Notes: a model not told the origin generated them from the sequence alone. A stretch of 64,000 bases of DNA from Paenibacillus sp. CC-CFT747 (GCA_030323305.1 CP106741.1:4587501-4651500), one strand, 5' to 3'. Positions 9,581-21,269 are shown, counted from the stretch's first letter. Program-made: numbers and translations.

Positions 9581-9615
9581 GTAAACAAAGAAATCTGTTG
9601 ATGGGGGTTACGAAG

Positions 9616-10344
9616 TTGGAGCAGCCAAGGTTTAAACGGATCATACTTAAGCTCAGCGGGGAAGCGCTGGCTGGCCAGCAGGGGTATGGCATTGACTCTC
9701 AGACCATTTCGTCGGTAGCCGAGCAGGTGAAAAGCGTGCATGAGCTGGGCGTGGAAGTGGCCGTGGTATGCGGCGGGGGCAACATCTGGCGCGGAATCGC
9801 CGGAAGCGCCAAAGGAATCGACCGGGCGACCGCCGACTACATGGGCATGCTCGCGACGGTTATGAACTCCCTGGCTCTGCAGGATGCTCTCGAGAATGTC
9901 GGAGTCCCGACCCGCGTGCAATCCTCCATCGCCATGCAGCAGGTAGCGGAGCCATACATCCGCCGCCGCGCGATTCGCCATCTGGAGAAGGGCCGCGTCG
10001 TTATATTCGCGGCAGGAACCGGAAATCCTTATTTCTCGACCGATACGACGGCGGCCCTTCGGGCGGCGGAGATCGAGGCCGAGGTTATTCTTATGGCGAA
10101 GAACAAAGTGGACGGCGTGTATTCCGCTGATCCGTTCAAGGATCCGACGGCCGTTAAGTTCGAAACGCTGACTTACATGGAAGTGCTGAACAAAAACCTG
10201 GGCGTGATGGACGCCACCGCTTCGTCGCTATGCATGGACAACAATATTCCTTTGATTGTCTTCTCGATTACGGAAGAAGGCAATATCCGCCGCGTGGCCT
10301 TGGGTGAGAAAATCGGAACCATTGTAAAAGGGAGTGTCAACTAA
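9616..10344 (+). CDS. pyrH: Uridylate (UMP) kinase
   Basis: Phosphorylates UMP to UDP in pyrimidine nucleotide synthesis and is allosterically controlled by GTP and UTP in this family. I choose TTG 9616 because GGGGG (9602-9606) lies eight bases upstream and the product then starts MEQPRFKRIILKLSGEAL. TTG 9598 or ATG 9601 would add a few residues. The 242-aa protein has the amino-acid-kinase P-loop region LKLSGEALAG, VCGGGNIWRG and the FAAGTGNPYFSTD loop. It is intact. The stop overlaps frr (TAATG). Confidence 0.95.
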   Translation: MEQPRFKRIILKLSGEALAGQQGYGIDSQTISSVAEQVKSVHELGVEVAVVCGGGNIWRGIAGSAKGIDRATADYMGMLATVMNSLALQDALENVGVPTRVQSSIAMQQVAEPYIRRRAIRHLEKGRVVIFAAGTGNPYFSTDTTAALRAAEIEAEVILMAKNKVDGVYSADPFKDPTAVKFETLTYMEVLNKNLGVMDATASSLCMDNNIPLIVFSITEEGNIRRVALGEKIGTIVKGSVN

Positions 10345-10898
10345 TGCCGGACGCAATTAAGCTAGACGCCGAAGAACGGATGGAGAAAGCGATGGGGGCC
10401 CTCAAGAGAGACCTCGCCTCCCTGCGCGCGGGACGCGCAACTCCTGCCCTGCTTGACCGGGTTCAAGTCGAATATTACGGGGCCATGACTCCCGTGAACC
10501 AGCTGGCTAATGTCAATACGCCGGATCCCCGCACACTTCTCATTCAGCCGTGGGACAAATCCTCTCTAGCGGCCATTGAGAAGGCCATTCTTAAGTCCGA
10601 CTTGGGGCTGAATCCGTCCAACGACGGAAGCATGATCCGCATTGTCATTCCGGCTCTGACGGAAGAGCGCCGGTCGGATCTGGTTAAGATGACCCGCAAG
10701 TCCGGAGAAGAAGCCAAGGTAGCGGTGCGCAACATTCGCCGCGACGCCAATGATGAAATCAAGAAGCTGGAGAAAACGGGCATTTCGGAAGACGAATCCC
10801 GCCGGCATCAGGACGATATCCAGAAAATGACCGACAAGTACATTGCCGAGGTCGATAAAATTCTGACGGCCAAAGAGAAGGAAATCATGGAAGTTTAA
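10344..10898 (+). CDS. frr: Ribosome recycling factor
   Basis: Splits post-termination ribosomes together with EF-G. ATG 10344 overlaps the pyrH stop, so the two are probably translationally coupled. The 184-aa product has the three-helix bundle/beta domain layout, with RAGRATPALLDRVQVEYYG near residue 29 and SDLGLNPSNDGSMIRI near residue 83. It is intact and the standard length. Confidence 0.97.
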   Translation: MPDAIKLDAEERMEKAMGALKRDLASLRAGRATPALLDRVQVEYYGAMTPVNQLANVNTPDPRTLLIQPWDKSSLAAIEKAILKSDLGLNPSNDGSMIRIVIPALTEERRSDLVKMTRKSGEEAKVAVRNIRRDANDEIKKLEKTGISEDESRRHQDDIQKMTDKYIAEVDKILTAKEKEIMEV

Positions 10899-10906
10899 TA
10901 CGGAAA

Positions 10907-10936
10907 CCCCCTGTCAGAGGGGGCTTTTGGCTTTTT
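10907..10936 (+). terminator. Intrinsic terminator after frr
   Basis: CCCCCT (10907-10912) pairs with AGGGGG (10918-10923) around a five-base loop, followed by CTTTTGGCTTTTT. It separates frr from uppS. Confidence 0.8.
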
Positions 10937-11000
10937 AATGCATCCTCTCACAAGACGACTCAGGTAGACGGCATTCTAACCTTTCTGGGGGACATACAAA

Positions 11001-11764
11001 ATGGTTCAACTTTTCAAGGGCTTCAGTTCCAAAAGGAAACCCGAAACGTTACAGGAAATCGAACGGGATAAGGTGCCGAAGCACATTGCGGTCATCATGG
11101 ACGGCAATGGACGCTGGGCAAGAAGAAGAGGACTGCCGCGCATTGCGGGCCATCATGCCGGCATGAAGACCGTAAAGAAGATTACCATGGCGGCCGATGA
11201 GCTTGGGGTGGAGATTCTAACCCTGTATGCCTTCTCTACGGAAAACTGGAAACGTCCCAAGGACGAAGTCGATTACCTGATGAAGCTGCCCCAGGAATTC
11301 CTTTCCTCGAGCTCAAGGAACTGGTGGAGAAGAACGTCCGCGTCCGCATGACCGGTTGGAAAGAAGGCCTGCCGGATCATACCCTCTCAGCAGTTGAGGA
11401 AGCGGAGCGCGCGACAAGCGGCAACACGGGACTTATTCTTAATTTTGCCCTGAATTACGGCAGCCGCAAAGAGATGATCGAAGGCATGCAGCTCATGTAC
11501 AAGGACATTGCAGCAGGAAGGCTGGATCCGGATTCGATCACGGAGAATGTCTATGATTCCTATTTGAAGACGTCTGGGCTGCCCGACCCGGATCTCATGA
11601 TCCGTACCAGCGGCGAACTGAGAATAAGCAACTTCATGCTGTGGCAGCTGGCCTATACGGAGCTTTGGTTCACCTCTTTGTATTGGCCTGAGTTTTCTAA
11701 GGAAGATTTTCATCAGGCAATCCGGGAATACCAGCAGCGAATTCGCCGATACGGCGGTTTGTAG
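11001..11764 (+). CDS. uppS: Undecaprenyl diphosphate synthase (isoprenyl transferase) (one frameshift near 11300-11308)
   Basis: Condenses isopentenyl diphosphate units onto farnesyl diphosphate to build the C55 lipid carrier for cell-wall synthesis. It starts at ATG 11001 after GGGGGAC. The catalytic motif HIAVIMDGNGRWA (Asp near residue 33) and the C-terminal RTSGELRISNFMLWQ segment are present. The frame breaks in CCTTTCCTC (11300-11308), and one restored base joins LMKLPQEFL to LELKELVEKNVRVRMTG, giving 254 aa. The two halves together cover the whole family, so this is one gene. The protein is essential. Confidence 0.93.
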
Positions 11765-11788
11765 TTCCTTAAGACGGAGGAATGACTT

Positions 11789-12585
11789 TTGCAGAAGCGT
11801 TTGGTAACGGGCATCGTCGCGGGGGCCGCCTTTATCGGCCTGCTGCTGTTGGGCGGGTACTGGTACGGGGGCTTATCGCACTGCTCGCGTTAATAGGATA
11901 TAACGAGTATTTGCGGATGAATCATCTGAAGCACAGTGTCACGGTCATGCTGGCCGGCTTGGCCGGTCTTGTCTGCTTAATCGGTCCGAGCCTCGGCCTG
12001 GAATGGGGAAACTGGCTGACCTTGGAACGACTGATTTGGGTCCTTATGTTCCTTCTTCTTTCCGTAACGGTGATAAGCAAGAATAAGGTAACGCTGGATC
12101 AAGCCGCTCTCGTGTTGATCGGAGTGGTATACATAGGGCTGGGATTCGCTTATATGATCGTCACCCGGATGATGGAGCCGCACGGATTGTTCTGGACTCT
12201 ATTGATTTTTCTGTGCATTTGGTCAACCGACAGCGGAGCGTACTTTACGGGACGGGCGATCGGCAAGCATCCGCTATGGCCGGCCATTAGCCCCAACAAA
12301 ACGGTGGAGGGGGCATTAGGCGGTGTGGTGATCTCCATTATCGTCGCCGTCTGCTTTCACTTCGGACGCCCCGACCTGGTTTCCTTGGGACAGGCCGTCG
12401 TATTGGGCGTCGTCATTGCCGTCGTGGGACAACTGGGAGACCTGATTCAATCCGCTTACAAACGGGTCAAAGGAATCAAAGACACGGGAACGCTGCTTCC
12501 CGGTCATGGTGGAGTACTCGATCGGGTGGACAGCTGGCTGATCGTGTTCCCGTTTCTTCACCTGTTCTCCCTGCTACCCCACTAA
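11789..12585 (+). CDS. cdsA: Phosphatidate cytidylyltransferase (CDP-diglyceride synthase) (one frameshift at 11867-11871)
   Basis: Makes CDP-diacylglycerol from phosphatidate and CTP for phospholipid synthesis, in the membrane. I choose TTG 11789 because ACGGAGG (11774-11780) is eight bases upstream and the product begins MQKRLVTGIVAGAAF. The run GGGGG (11867-11871) has lost one G: six G restores GGYWYGGLIALLALIGYNEYLRM and 265 aa. Multiple membrane helices precede the C-terminal signature SPNKTVEGALGG and the QLGDLIQSAYKRVKGIKDTG...PGHGGVLDRVDS motif of CDS enzymes. Confidence 0.93.
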
Positions 12586-12603
12586 TCCATCCGGGAGGAA
12601 ATC

Positions 12604-13752
12604 ATGACTAAACGACTAGCCATACTGGGATCGACGGGTTCCATCGGAACCCAAACGCTCGATATTGTGGCGAACGATCCGGACAGCTACCGGGTTGAAG
12701 CTTTGGCCGCGGGGACGAATCTTCCTCTGCTGCTGGAGCAAATCCGCCAATTCCGTCCCCGCAAGGTATCGGTTGCCGACCGGGAGCATGCGGAACGCTT
12801 GAAAGCTCATCTTTCCGAGCCGGTAGAGGTTTATTACGGGGAGGAAGGACTGCAGGAGGTCGCTTCGCAAACGGAGGCGGACATCGTGATCACCGCGGTC
12901 GTAGGCAGTCAGGGGCTTAAGCCTACCTTGGCCGCTATCGAGGCGGGAAAACATATCGGACTTGCCAACAAGGAAACCCTGGTAAGCGCCGGCCATCTCG
13001 TGACCGAGAAGGCGGCGCGGCATGGAGTGAAGCTGCTTCCGGTGGACAGCGAGCATTCGGCGATCTTCCAATGCCTTAACGGAGAATCGCCGGAGGACAT
13101 CGCTAAGCTGATTCTAACGGCGTCGGGCGGCTCCTTCCGGGACCGTACTCGAGAGGAACTTCATGGAGTGACGGTGGAGGATGCGCTTAAACATCCCAAT
13201 TGGTCCATGGGTGCCAAAATCACGATCGATTCCGCTACCATGGTGAACAAAGGGCTAGAGGTCATCGAGGCCCATTGGCTTTTTGGCATCCCCTACGACC
13301 GGATTGAAGTGCTGCTGCATCCGGAAAGCGTCATTCACTCCATGATCGAATTTGTTGACAACAGTGTCATGGCCCAGCTGGGCAATCCGGATATGAGGGT
13401 TCCCATTCAATATGCGCTGACTTACCCGAGAAGAAAGAAGACGCCGACCGACAGGCTGAATTTGGCAGAAATCGGAAGGCTGAATTTCCGGGAGATGGAC
13501 TACAATCGGTTTCCTTGCTTGCGGATCGCTTTCGAATGCGGGCGGGAAGGCGGAACCGCTACTACCGTCTTTAATGCCGCTAATGAAGAGGCGGTTGCCC
13601 GTTTCTTGAAGGGTGAAATATCCTTTCTTCAGATTGAGGACGTTCTGGCTTGGGTTCTCGATGGGCACGTTACGAAGAAGAATCCGGAGCTAGAAGAGAT
13701 CCTTCAAGCCGATCAGTGGGCACGGGAAAGAGCGGGGCAGTTTCGCCCGTAA
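12604..13752 (+). CDS. dxr: 1-deoxy-D-xylulose 5-phosphate reductoisomerase
   Basis: Second, committing step of the MEP isoprenoid pathway: converts DXP to MEP with NADPH and a divalent metal. ATG 12604 follows GGGAGGA. The 382-aa protein is intact, with the NADPH-binding motif GSTGSIGTQTLDI at the N-terminus, metal and substrate residues in LLPVDSEHSAIFQ near residue 148, and TASGGSFRD near 175. It is followed by a strong terminator, so cdsA-dxr probably ends the transcript from the uppS region. Confidence 0.97.
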   Translation: MTKRLAILGSTGSIGTQTLDIVANDPDSYRVEALAAGTNLPLLLEQIRQFRPRKVSVADREHAERLKAHLSEPVEVYYGEEGLQEVASQTEADIVITAVVGSQGLKPTLAAIEAGKHIGLANKETLVSAGHLVTEKAARHGVKLLPVDSEHSAIFQCLNGESPEDIAKLILTASGGSFRDRTREELHGVTVEDALKHPNWSMGAKITIDSATMVNKGLEVIEAHWLFGIPYDRIEVLLHPESVIHSMIEFVDNSVMAQLGNPDMRVPIQYALTYPRRKKTPTDRLNLAEIGRLNFREMDYNRFPCLRIAFECGREGGTATTVFNAANEEAVARFLKGEISFLQIEDVLAWVLDGHVTKKNPELEEILQADQWARERAGQFRP

Positions 13753-13755
13753 GGG

Positions 13756-13789
13756 AAAAGCCGGACAGCCGGGGCTGATCGGCTTTTTT
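13756..13789 (+). terminator. Intrinsic terminator after dxr
   Basis: AAAAGCCG and CGGCTTTTTT are the outer arms, with an additional inner CAGCC/GGGCTG pairing, and the run of T follows directly. It lies four bases after the dxr stop. The rest of the 215-base gap before rseP shows no clear promoter. Confidence 0.8.
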
Positions 13790-13967
13790 CTGCCGCGGGA
13801 AGCCCGGGGATTTCTTCCGTTGAATAAAGATGCGCCTTCCGGGCATATACCTCAAGGACAGGGCGTCGGCTTGTATTGTTCTTGTCAAACATGTTAATCT
13901 TAGAACAGACTAGAGCCAATCCGTTCCAATTGCCGACGAGGTTGTTCCTATAGAAGGAGGAAGCGTA

Positions 13968-15223
13968 TTGCATTCTTTACAAATCGGGATTCAGATCATT
14001 CTAATGTTCTTTGTGTTGGTCACCCTGCACGAATGGGGGCATTACTACTTTGCTAAGCGGGCCGGGATTCTGGTGCGCGAGTTTGCCATCGGGTTTGGTC
14101 CCAAGCTCTTTTCCTATAAGAGGGGGAGACCAAGTATACCCTCCGGCTGCTCCCGCTCGGCGGTTTTGTCCGGATGGCGGGGGAGGACCCCGAAACCATC
14201 CAGATTGTGCCGGGCCAGTCCGTTGCTCTTCAGCTAAAGCAAGACCAGGTTACGCACTTGTTCACCGATCGGTTCGACCAGCGGACGGATACGGTACAAG
14301 GCGTTGTGGAAGAAATCGATCTGGAGAAGGACCTGTTCGTCAAACTGGACGTCGATGGGGAATCGGTGCGTTTTCCCATTCACCCTCAGGCGGTAACCGT
14401 TTCACAGGGACGCGAGAACCAAATCGCCCCGTGGAACCGTCAATTCGGAAGCAAAACGGTCGGCCAAAGAGCACTCGCCATTTTCGCCGGCCCGGTGATG
14501 AATTTTATTTTGGCTTTCGTGCTTTTCCTCATTTTTGTCATTTCCACCGGTGTTCCCACGAATGTAAAGCTCGGGGAGCTGGTGCCGGGCAAGCCGGCCG
14601 ACCAAGCCGGACTTAAGCCAGGCGATATCATCAAGGAAGCGAACAACCAGCCGATCGGGGATGACATGGAGAAGCTGCGCACCATTATCGCCGGTTCGCT
14701 CAATCAGCCCGTTCAGCTGATCATCCAGCGCAACAAGGAGCAGCTTCAGAAGATGGTCACCCCCGAAGTGATCGAAGGGACGCCGCGAATCGGAACCAAC
14801 CTGACTCAAGACACGAGGGCTCCTTCCGTGGGCGAGGCGGTTACCGGGGCTTGGGATCATACGGTCAACATAAGCAAGCAGCTGCTGATCGGGTTTAAAC
14901 GACTTGTCTTCGGACAGTTCGCCATGGACGATCTTGGCGGACCCGTGCGAATCGTAGAAGTGAGCGGCCAAGTGGCTTCGGCAGGAGTGACTCCGATGCT
15001 GTACTGGTCGGCTATTCTAAGCTTGAACCTGGGAATCTTCAACCTTCTTCCGATTCCGGCGCTTGACGGAAGCCGTCTGGTGTTCCTGGGAGTCGAAGCG
15101 CTTAGAGGACGTCCGGTGGATCCGAACCGGGAAAGCCTCGTTCATTTTATCGGATTTGCTATGTTAATGCTGTTAATGATTGCTGTAACCTATAATGATA
15201 TCCTTCGTTTGATTAAAGGCTGA
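13968..15223 (+). CDS. rseP: Site-2 intramembrane metalloprotease RseP/RasP (one frameshift at 14122-14126)
   Basis: Zinc protease that cleaves membrane anti-sigma factors and remnant signal peptides. It starts at TTG 13968 behind AAGGAGGAAGC. The first helix carries the zinc motif HEWGH (residues about 21-25). A PDZ domain lies around residues 190-270, and the third zinc ligand motif NLLPIPALDG lies near 357. The run GGGGG (14122-14126) has lost one G. Restoring it gives SYKRGETKYTLRLLPLGGFVRMAG and 418 aa. It lies just before proS and polC, as in Bacillus. Confidence 0.93.
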
Positions 15224-15246
15224 CGGGGAGAACGACGGAGGTCGCC

Positions 15247-16694
15247 ATGTCCAAAGATAAGCAATTCGTAAGGAAATCACTCCTCAGAGCGAGGATTTCT
15301 CCAAGTGGTATCTGGATGTCATCAAGAAAGCCGATTTGATGAGCTATTCGCCTGTCCGGGGCTGCATCGTTTTCAAGCCGGACAGCTATGAAATCTGGGA
15401 GCTCATGCAGAGGGAGCTGGATGCCCGGTTCAAGGAAACCGGTCACCGCAACGCTTACTTCCCGCTCTTCATTCCGGAGAGCTTCTTCCAGAAGGAGAAG
15501 GAGCACGTGGAAGGCTTCAACCCGGAGCTTCCCTGGGTAACCGAAGCGGGCGGTGAGAAGCTGGAGGAGCGTCTGGCCATCCGGCCGACTTCCGAAACGA
15601 TGATCGGCCATATGTATTCCGAGTGGATCAATTCCTACCGGGACCTGCCGCTGCTCATTAACCAGTGGGCGAACGTTGTGCGCTGGGAGAAGCGCACCCA
15701 GCCGTTCCTGCGGACGAGTGAATTCCTGTGGCAGGAAGGACACACGGCGCATGAAGACGAGGCGGATGCCCGCCGCGAAACCATGCAGATGCTCGAAGTG
15801 TATCGCGAATTTGTGGAGAACATCATGGCCATTCCGGTCATAATGGGCCAGAAGACGCCGTCCGAGAAGTTCGCCGGAGCGGTAGACACGTTCTCCATTG
15901 AAGCGATGATGAAGGACGGCAAGGCCGTTCAGGCGGGAACGTCCCATTACATGGGGACCAACTTCGCCGTCGCCTTTGATATCAAGTATCTGGACCGCCA
16001 GAACACGCATACGTACGCGCATACCACTTCCTGGGGAGTCAGTACCCGATTGATCGGGGCGATGATCATGGTACACGGCGACGACCGCGGCCTCGTGATT
16101 CCGCCGAAGATTGCTCCAACCCAAGTCGTGATGATCCCGATCGGGCCGCCTAAGACTCGGGAGCAGGTGATCGCGCGGACGGACGAGCTGTTCGCCGAAC
16201 TGAAGAAGGCCGGAATCCGGGCCAAGGTCGACGACCGGCCGGACCAGAGCCCCGGCTGGAAATTCAACGAATACGAAATGCGCGGAATTCCGATCCGGGT
16301 CGAACTGGGTCCTCGCGACATGGAGAACGGTCAAGTGGTACTCGTCTCCCGGATATCCGGAGAGAAGAAAATCGTGGCCCAAGAGAATTTCGTACAAGAA
16401 GTGCAGCAGCTTCTGGAAGCCATCCATCAAGAAATGTTTGAGAAAGCGAAGCAGTTCCGCGACGAGAACTTTACCGATGTCGATACACTGGACGAGATGA
16501 AGGAATTCCTCGATAAACAGCGCGGCTTCGTTCTTGCCGGATGGTGCGGGTCCGAAGCCTGCGAGGCGCAGGTGAAGGAGGAAACGGGAGCCACGAGCCG
16601 TAACATCCCGTTTGAGCCGGCCAAAGAGAAAGACGCTTGCCTCGTTTGCGGAGAAAAAGCCAAACATACGGTTGTCTTCGGACGTGCTTATTAG
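15247..16694 (+). CDS. proS: Prolyl-tRNA synthetase, archaeal/eukaryotic-like short type (one frameshift at 15270-15273)
   Basis: Attaches proline to tRNA-Pro. It starts at ATG 15247, with a weak GGAGGTCGCC upstream. One base is missing in AAGG (15270-15273), and restoring it joins MSKDKQFV to EITPQSEDFSKWYLDVIKKADLM. The 482-aa length, the absence of the roughly 180-residue editing insertion, and the C-terminal zinc-like cysteines (CGSEAC...CLVC) ending in Tyr mark the archaeal/eukaryotic type rather than the usual bacterial type. Class II motifs include RPTSETMIGHMYSEWI and LINQWANVVRWEKRTQPFLRT. It sits at the normal proS locus between rseP and polC. Confidence 0.95.
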
Positions 16695-16703
16695 ATACAA
16701 TAG

Positions 16704-16740
16704 AAAGGCAAAAAGAGAACTTTCTCTTTTGCCTTTTTTT
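16704..16740 (+). terminator. Intrinsic terminator after proS
   Basis: The AAAGGCAAAAAGAGAA arm pairs with TTCTCTTTTGCCTTT, with one bulged A, followed by T residues. The remaining 176 bases before polC contain no promoter I would defend. Confidence 0.85.
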
Positions 16741-16916
16741 ATTGCCGGTGCCTTATCCACAATTGAATTTAGTTCAAAGATACCTGCATAGGGTACCCCG
16801 ATGGAGAAATCCGTCTTTTGCCGGCATGCATGGGTTTGGTTTTGCCGTCTGCTGGAATCCAATAGAGGAAGTAGATAGAAGGTTTATAGAATTTCGGATT
16901 TGCAGGAGGACGAGGA

Positions 16917-19900
16917 ATGAGTATTGCTGAGAAGAGGAGCCGATTCGAGCTGCTGATGAAGCAGGCGGAAATCGCGCCGGACGTAACGGGCACGTATTTT
17001 ACCGACGGCCATATCGATCGGGTTGAGGTGAGCAAGACGAACCGGGAATGGACGTTTTACCTGAACAAGGACCAGCTGGTACCTCAGGACGTTTACCGTT
17101 CCTTCTGCCGGACGATCCAGGATAAATTTCATCATATTGCGAAAGTAAAGTTCGTCATTCAATATTCGGAGCAGTGCAGAAGCGAGCAGCTGATTGAGGA
17201 GTATTGGGGCCTCCTGCTGGAATGGCTGCATCGGGAAGAAACGTCGATCAACGGATGGCTGACGAAGGCGAGAAGGGAAGTGGCGGGCCGCCGGATCACC
17301 CTGCATTTGCTTGATTCGATCGGACTCGAATTGGCGAGAAAGAAAAGCTTGGACAGCTGGGTCAAACGCTTCTATAAGGACTTCTTCGGCCATGAGTGCG
17401 AGGTGATTCTGAAGGTGAGCGAGACTCGTCAGGAGGAATACGACAAGTTCGCCCAGCTTATCGAGCAGGAAGAAAGAGTGGTCACCCAAACGATCATGAC
17501 CTCCATCGATAAAGAGAACGAGGAGGACAAGCTGGCTGATGCGGAACTGAAGCTCATGATCGGAATCGAGATCAGGGACGTCCCCGTGCCTCTTCAGGAA
17601 ATCAAGGACGTCGAGAAGAAAATCACGATCCAGGGCATGGTGTTTAATCTCGATTCCAAGGAGCTTAAGAACGGGACAACGCTGTTCATGTTCAACGTAA
17701 CCGATTATACTGATTCGATTATGGTGAAGGCTTTCGCCCGGAACAAGGAAGATGTGAAGGTCTACAATCTTCTCGCTAACGGCAAATGGGTCAAGATGCG
17801 CGGCAAGATTGATTACGACACGTTCAGCAACCCACCGGAGCTTATGTTCATTCCCCAGGACGTGAACGAAGTGATGGCTCCTCCGGAACGGATGGACCGG
17901 GCCGAGGAGAAGCGGGTGGAGTTCCATTTACATACCTCCATGAGCCCGATGGATGGGATTACTCCGGTAGGCGAATATATCAAAACCGCGGCCAAGTGGG
18001 GCCACAAGGCCATTGCCGTTACCGATCACAGCGGGGTCCAGTCCTATCCCGATGCGAACAAAGCGGGCAAGAAGCACGGCATCAAGGTTATTTATGGCGT
18101 GGAAGCGAATGTAATCAATGATTCCGTTCCGATCGTCGACAACGCGGACAGCCGGCCGCTCAAGGAATCGACCTACGTGGTATTCGATATCGAGACCACC
18201 GGTTTGTCGGTCGTCAACAACAAGATTATCGAGATAGCGGGGGTTAAGATTGAGAATGAGAAGGTCATCGACCGGTTTGCGACCTTCATCAATCCTCATG
18301 AGAGCATTCCGTATAACATCAGTCAGCTCACTAACATTACAGACGACATGGTGAAAGGCGCTCCCGAGCTGGAGGAGCAGCTGCCCAAGTTTGTGGAATT
18401 CGTGGGGGACGCGATTCTGGTCGCGCATAACGCCCGCTTCGATATGGGCTTTATTCAAGCCAATCTCAAAAGGCTGGGCCATCCGGTGCTGCCGAACCCC
18501 GTGCTGGATACGCTGGAGATGGCCAGGTTCCTCTATCCATCCTTGAAGAATCACCGGCTGAACACGTTGTCCGCCAAATTCAAGGTTTCCTTGGAGAATC
18601 ACCACCGGGCGATCGATGACGCGGAAGCGTTGGGTAACGTTCTGTATCACATGATCAAGGATGCCGCGGAGGAACATGGAATTGCCGAGCTGGGTTCCTT
18701 GAACGATTACGTCGGGAAGGACCTGAGCAACGCGCGTCCGTTCCACTGCTGCATCTATGCGAAGAATGCCGTCGGCAAGAAGAATCTGTACAAGCTGATC
18801 TCTCTTTCCCACACCCAATATTTCAAAAGAGTGGCGTGCATTCCCAAAAGCAAGCTCGTGGAAATGAGGGAAGGCCTACTGATCATCTCGGGCTGTGAGA
18901 AAGGGGAATTCTACGAAACCGTCCTGAACAAGTCCGAGGAAGAAGCGGAGCAGGTAGCCGAATTCTATGATGTGCTGGAAATTCAGCCTATGGACTTATA
19001 CCTTCATCTCGTGGAAAAAGGACTCGTTGGCAGCAAGCTCGATATTGAGAACTCCCTGCGCAAAATTGTCTCCATCGGTCATAAGCTGGGCAAGCCCGTT
19101 ATCGCGACGGGCAATGTTCACTACCTTGATCCGCGCGATAAGCTGTGCCGGGATATTACCATCAACGGCATTACGGGTTTCAGCCCGTTGAAGGAGATTC
19201 GCAAACCTGACGTCCACTTCCGTACCACAGAGGAAATGCTGGAGGAGTTCGCCTTCCTCGGTCAGGACAAGGCTTATGAGGTGGTTGTGAAGAACACCAA
19301 TAAGCTCGCGGATGAGTTCGAGGAGCTCAGCCTGTTCCCCAAAACGGGAGGGCCGACCGACAACGGCTTGTTCTCGCCGATTATCGAAGGGGCGGACGAG
19401 GAAATCCGTAACACCTGCTATGCCACCGCGAAAGCCATGTACGGCGAGCCGCTGCCGGAAATTGTGGTCGCCCGGCTCGAGAAGGAGCTGAAGCCGATCA
19501 TTCAGTACGGGTTCTCGGCAAACTATCTTATCTCGGAGAAGCTGGTTAAGAAGTCCAATGCCGACGGGTATCTGGTCGGGTCCCGTGGTTCGGTCGGTTC
19601 CTCCTTCGTCGCCACGGCTCTTGGGATATCCGAGGTTAATCCACTGCCTCCTCACTACATGTGCAAGTCGTGTAAGCACAGCGAGTTCTTTACCGACGGA
19701 CGGATTCCGAGCGGCTTCGACCTTCCCGATCAGATGTGCCCGAAATGCGGAGAGATGATGAAAGGGGAAGGCCAGGATATTCCGTTCGAGACCTTCCTGG
19801 GGTTCAAGGGGGACAAAGTCCCCGATATTGACCTTAACTTCTCGGGAGAATACCAGCCCGAAGCCCATAATTATACGAAGACCATCTTCGGGGAGAAGAA

Positions 19901-21244
19901 TGTTTTCCGGGCGGGCACCATTGGAACCGTGGCCGAGAAGACAGCCTTCGGCTACACCAAGAAGTACCAGGAAGAGAAGGGCTACAACTGGCGCAAGGCG
20001 GAGGTGGAACGGCTTGCTGCAGGCTGTACCGGGGTGAAGCGCAGCACCGGCCAGCATCCCGGCGGGATCGTGGTCGTACCGGACTATATTGACGTGGAGG
20101 ACATCACTCCGGTCCAGTACCCGGCGGATGATACAAGCGCGGAATGGAAGACCACGCACTTCGACTATCACGCCTTCGACGAGAACCTGCTTAAGCTCGA
20201 TATTCTCGGCCATGATGACCCGACCATGATGCGGATGCTTCAGGATTTGACGGGGGTCGATCCGACGACCATCCCGATGAACGACCCCAAGGTAATGAGC
20301 ATTTTCTCGTCCACGGATGCGCTTGGCGTAACGCCGGATCAGATCCGCAGCCCTGTGGCCACGTTCGGGGTTCCGGAGATGGGGACGAAGTTCGTCCGCC
20401 AGATGCTGCAGGAAACCCAGCCGACGACCTTTGCCGACCTTCTGCAGATCTCGGGACTCTCCCACGGAACGGGCGTATGGCTCGGGAATGCCCAAGAGCT
20501 TATCCGCAAGGGAATATGTTCCATCAAGACCGTAATCGGGTGCCGGGACGATATTATGTTATACTTGATTTATAAAGCCGGCATGGACGCCGGGCTCGCC
20601 TTCAAAATTACGGAGAGCGTCCGGAAAGGTAAGGGCTTGACTCCGGAATGGAAGGAAGAGATGAAGAAATGCAACGTTCCGGCGTGGTACATCGATTCGT
20701 GTGAGCGCATCGAGTACATGTTCCCGAAAGCCCACGCCTCCGCTTACGTTATTTCCGCAGTCCGAACGGCGTATTTCAAGGTTTATTACCCTATCGCTTA
20801 CTATGCGACCTATTTCTCCGTACGGGCCGAGGACTTCGATGTGGAGCTGTTCTGCCAAGGCTATGACGCCATTCTCCGCAAGCTGAACGAGATTGAGGAA
20901 AAAGGCTTCGCCGCCGCTCCGAAGGAGAAGGCCATGATCTCCATTCTGGAGATGGGCCTCGAGATGACGGCGCGCGGGTTCAGCTTCAAGCCGATCGATC
21001 TGTACCGGTCCGAAGCAAGCCGCTTCATCATTGATGGGGATTCGCTCATTCCTCCGTTCTCGGCGATCGCCGGGATCGGCGGGAACGCGGCCAAGCTGAT
21101 CGCCGCCGCCAAGGAGGAGGGGATTTCCTCTCCATTGAGGACTTCCAGCGGCGCTCCCGCGCTTCGAAGACAGCCGTCGAGGTTTTGGCTTCCATGGGCT
21201 GCTTCCGCGGACTGCCGGAATCCAACCAGCTCTCTTTGTTTTAG
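16917..21244 (+). CDS. polC: DNA polymerase III PolC-type alpha subunit (one frameshift at 21119-21122)
   Basis: Main replicative polymerase of low-GC Gram-positives with built-in 3'-5' proofreading. ATG 16917 follows GGAGGACGAGGA. Domains in order: N-terminal and OB domains (residues about 1-330), PHP domain with EFHLHTSMSPMDG near 335, inserted DnaQ-like exonuclease with VVFDIETTGLS near 420, then palm/fingers with DIDLNFSGEYQPEAHNYTK near 970. Near the end, GGGG (21119-21122) has lost one G. Restoring it replaces an unrelated tail with EEGDFLSIEDFQRRSRASKT and a normal end LPESNQLSLF at TAG 21242-21244, giving 1442 aa. The tail includes the C-terminal segment thought to contact the clamp, so the misread matters for annotation. 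Confidence 0.96.
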
Positions 21245-21269
21245 GCGGCCCGTGAAAAGGTAACCCCTA

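Noticed and set aside
13713..13973. Open frame on the - strand in the dxr-rseP gap
   Set aside because: It overlaps the terminator and both gene ends; no ribosome site or similarity recognised.
15213..16862. Long open frame (549 codons) on the - strand opposite proS
   Set aside because: It mirrors the codon pattern of the + strand gene, has no ribosome site or recognisable domain, and GC-rich genes often leave open antisense frames.
18996..20495. Long open frame (499 codons) on the - strand opposite polC
   Set aside because: Antisense shadow of a clearly conserved gene; no motif recognised.
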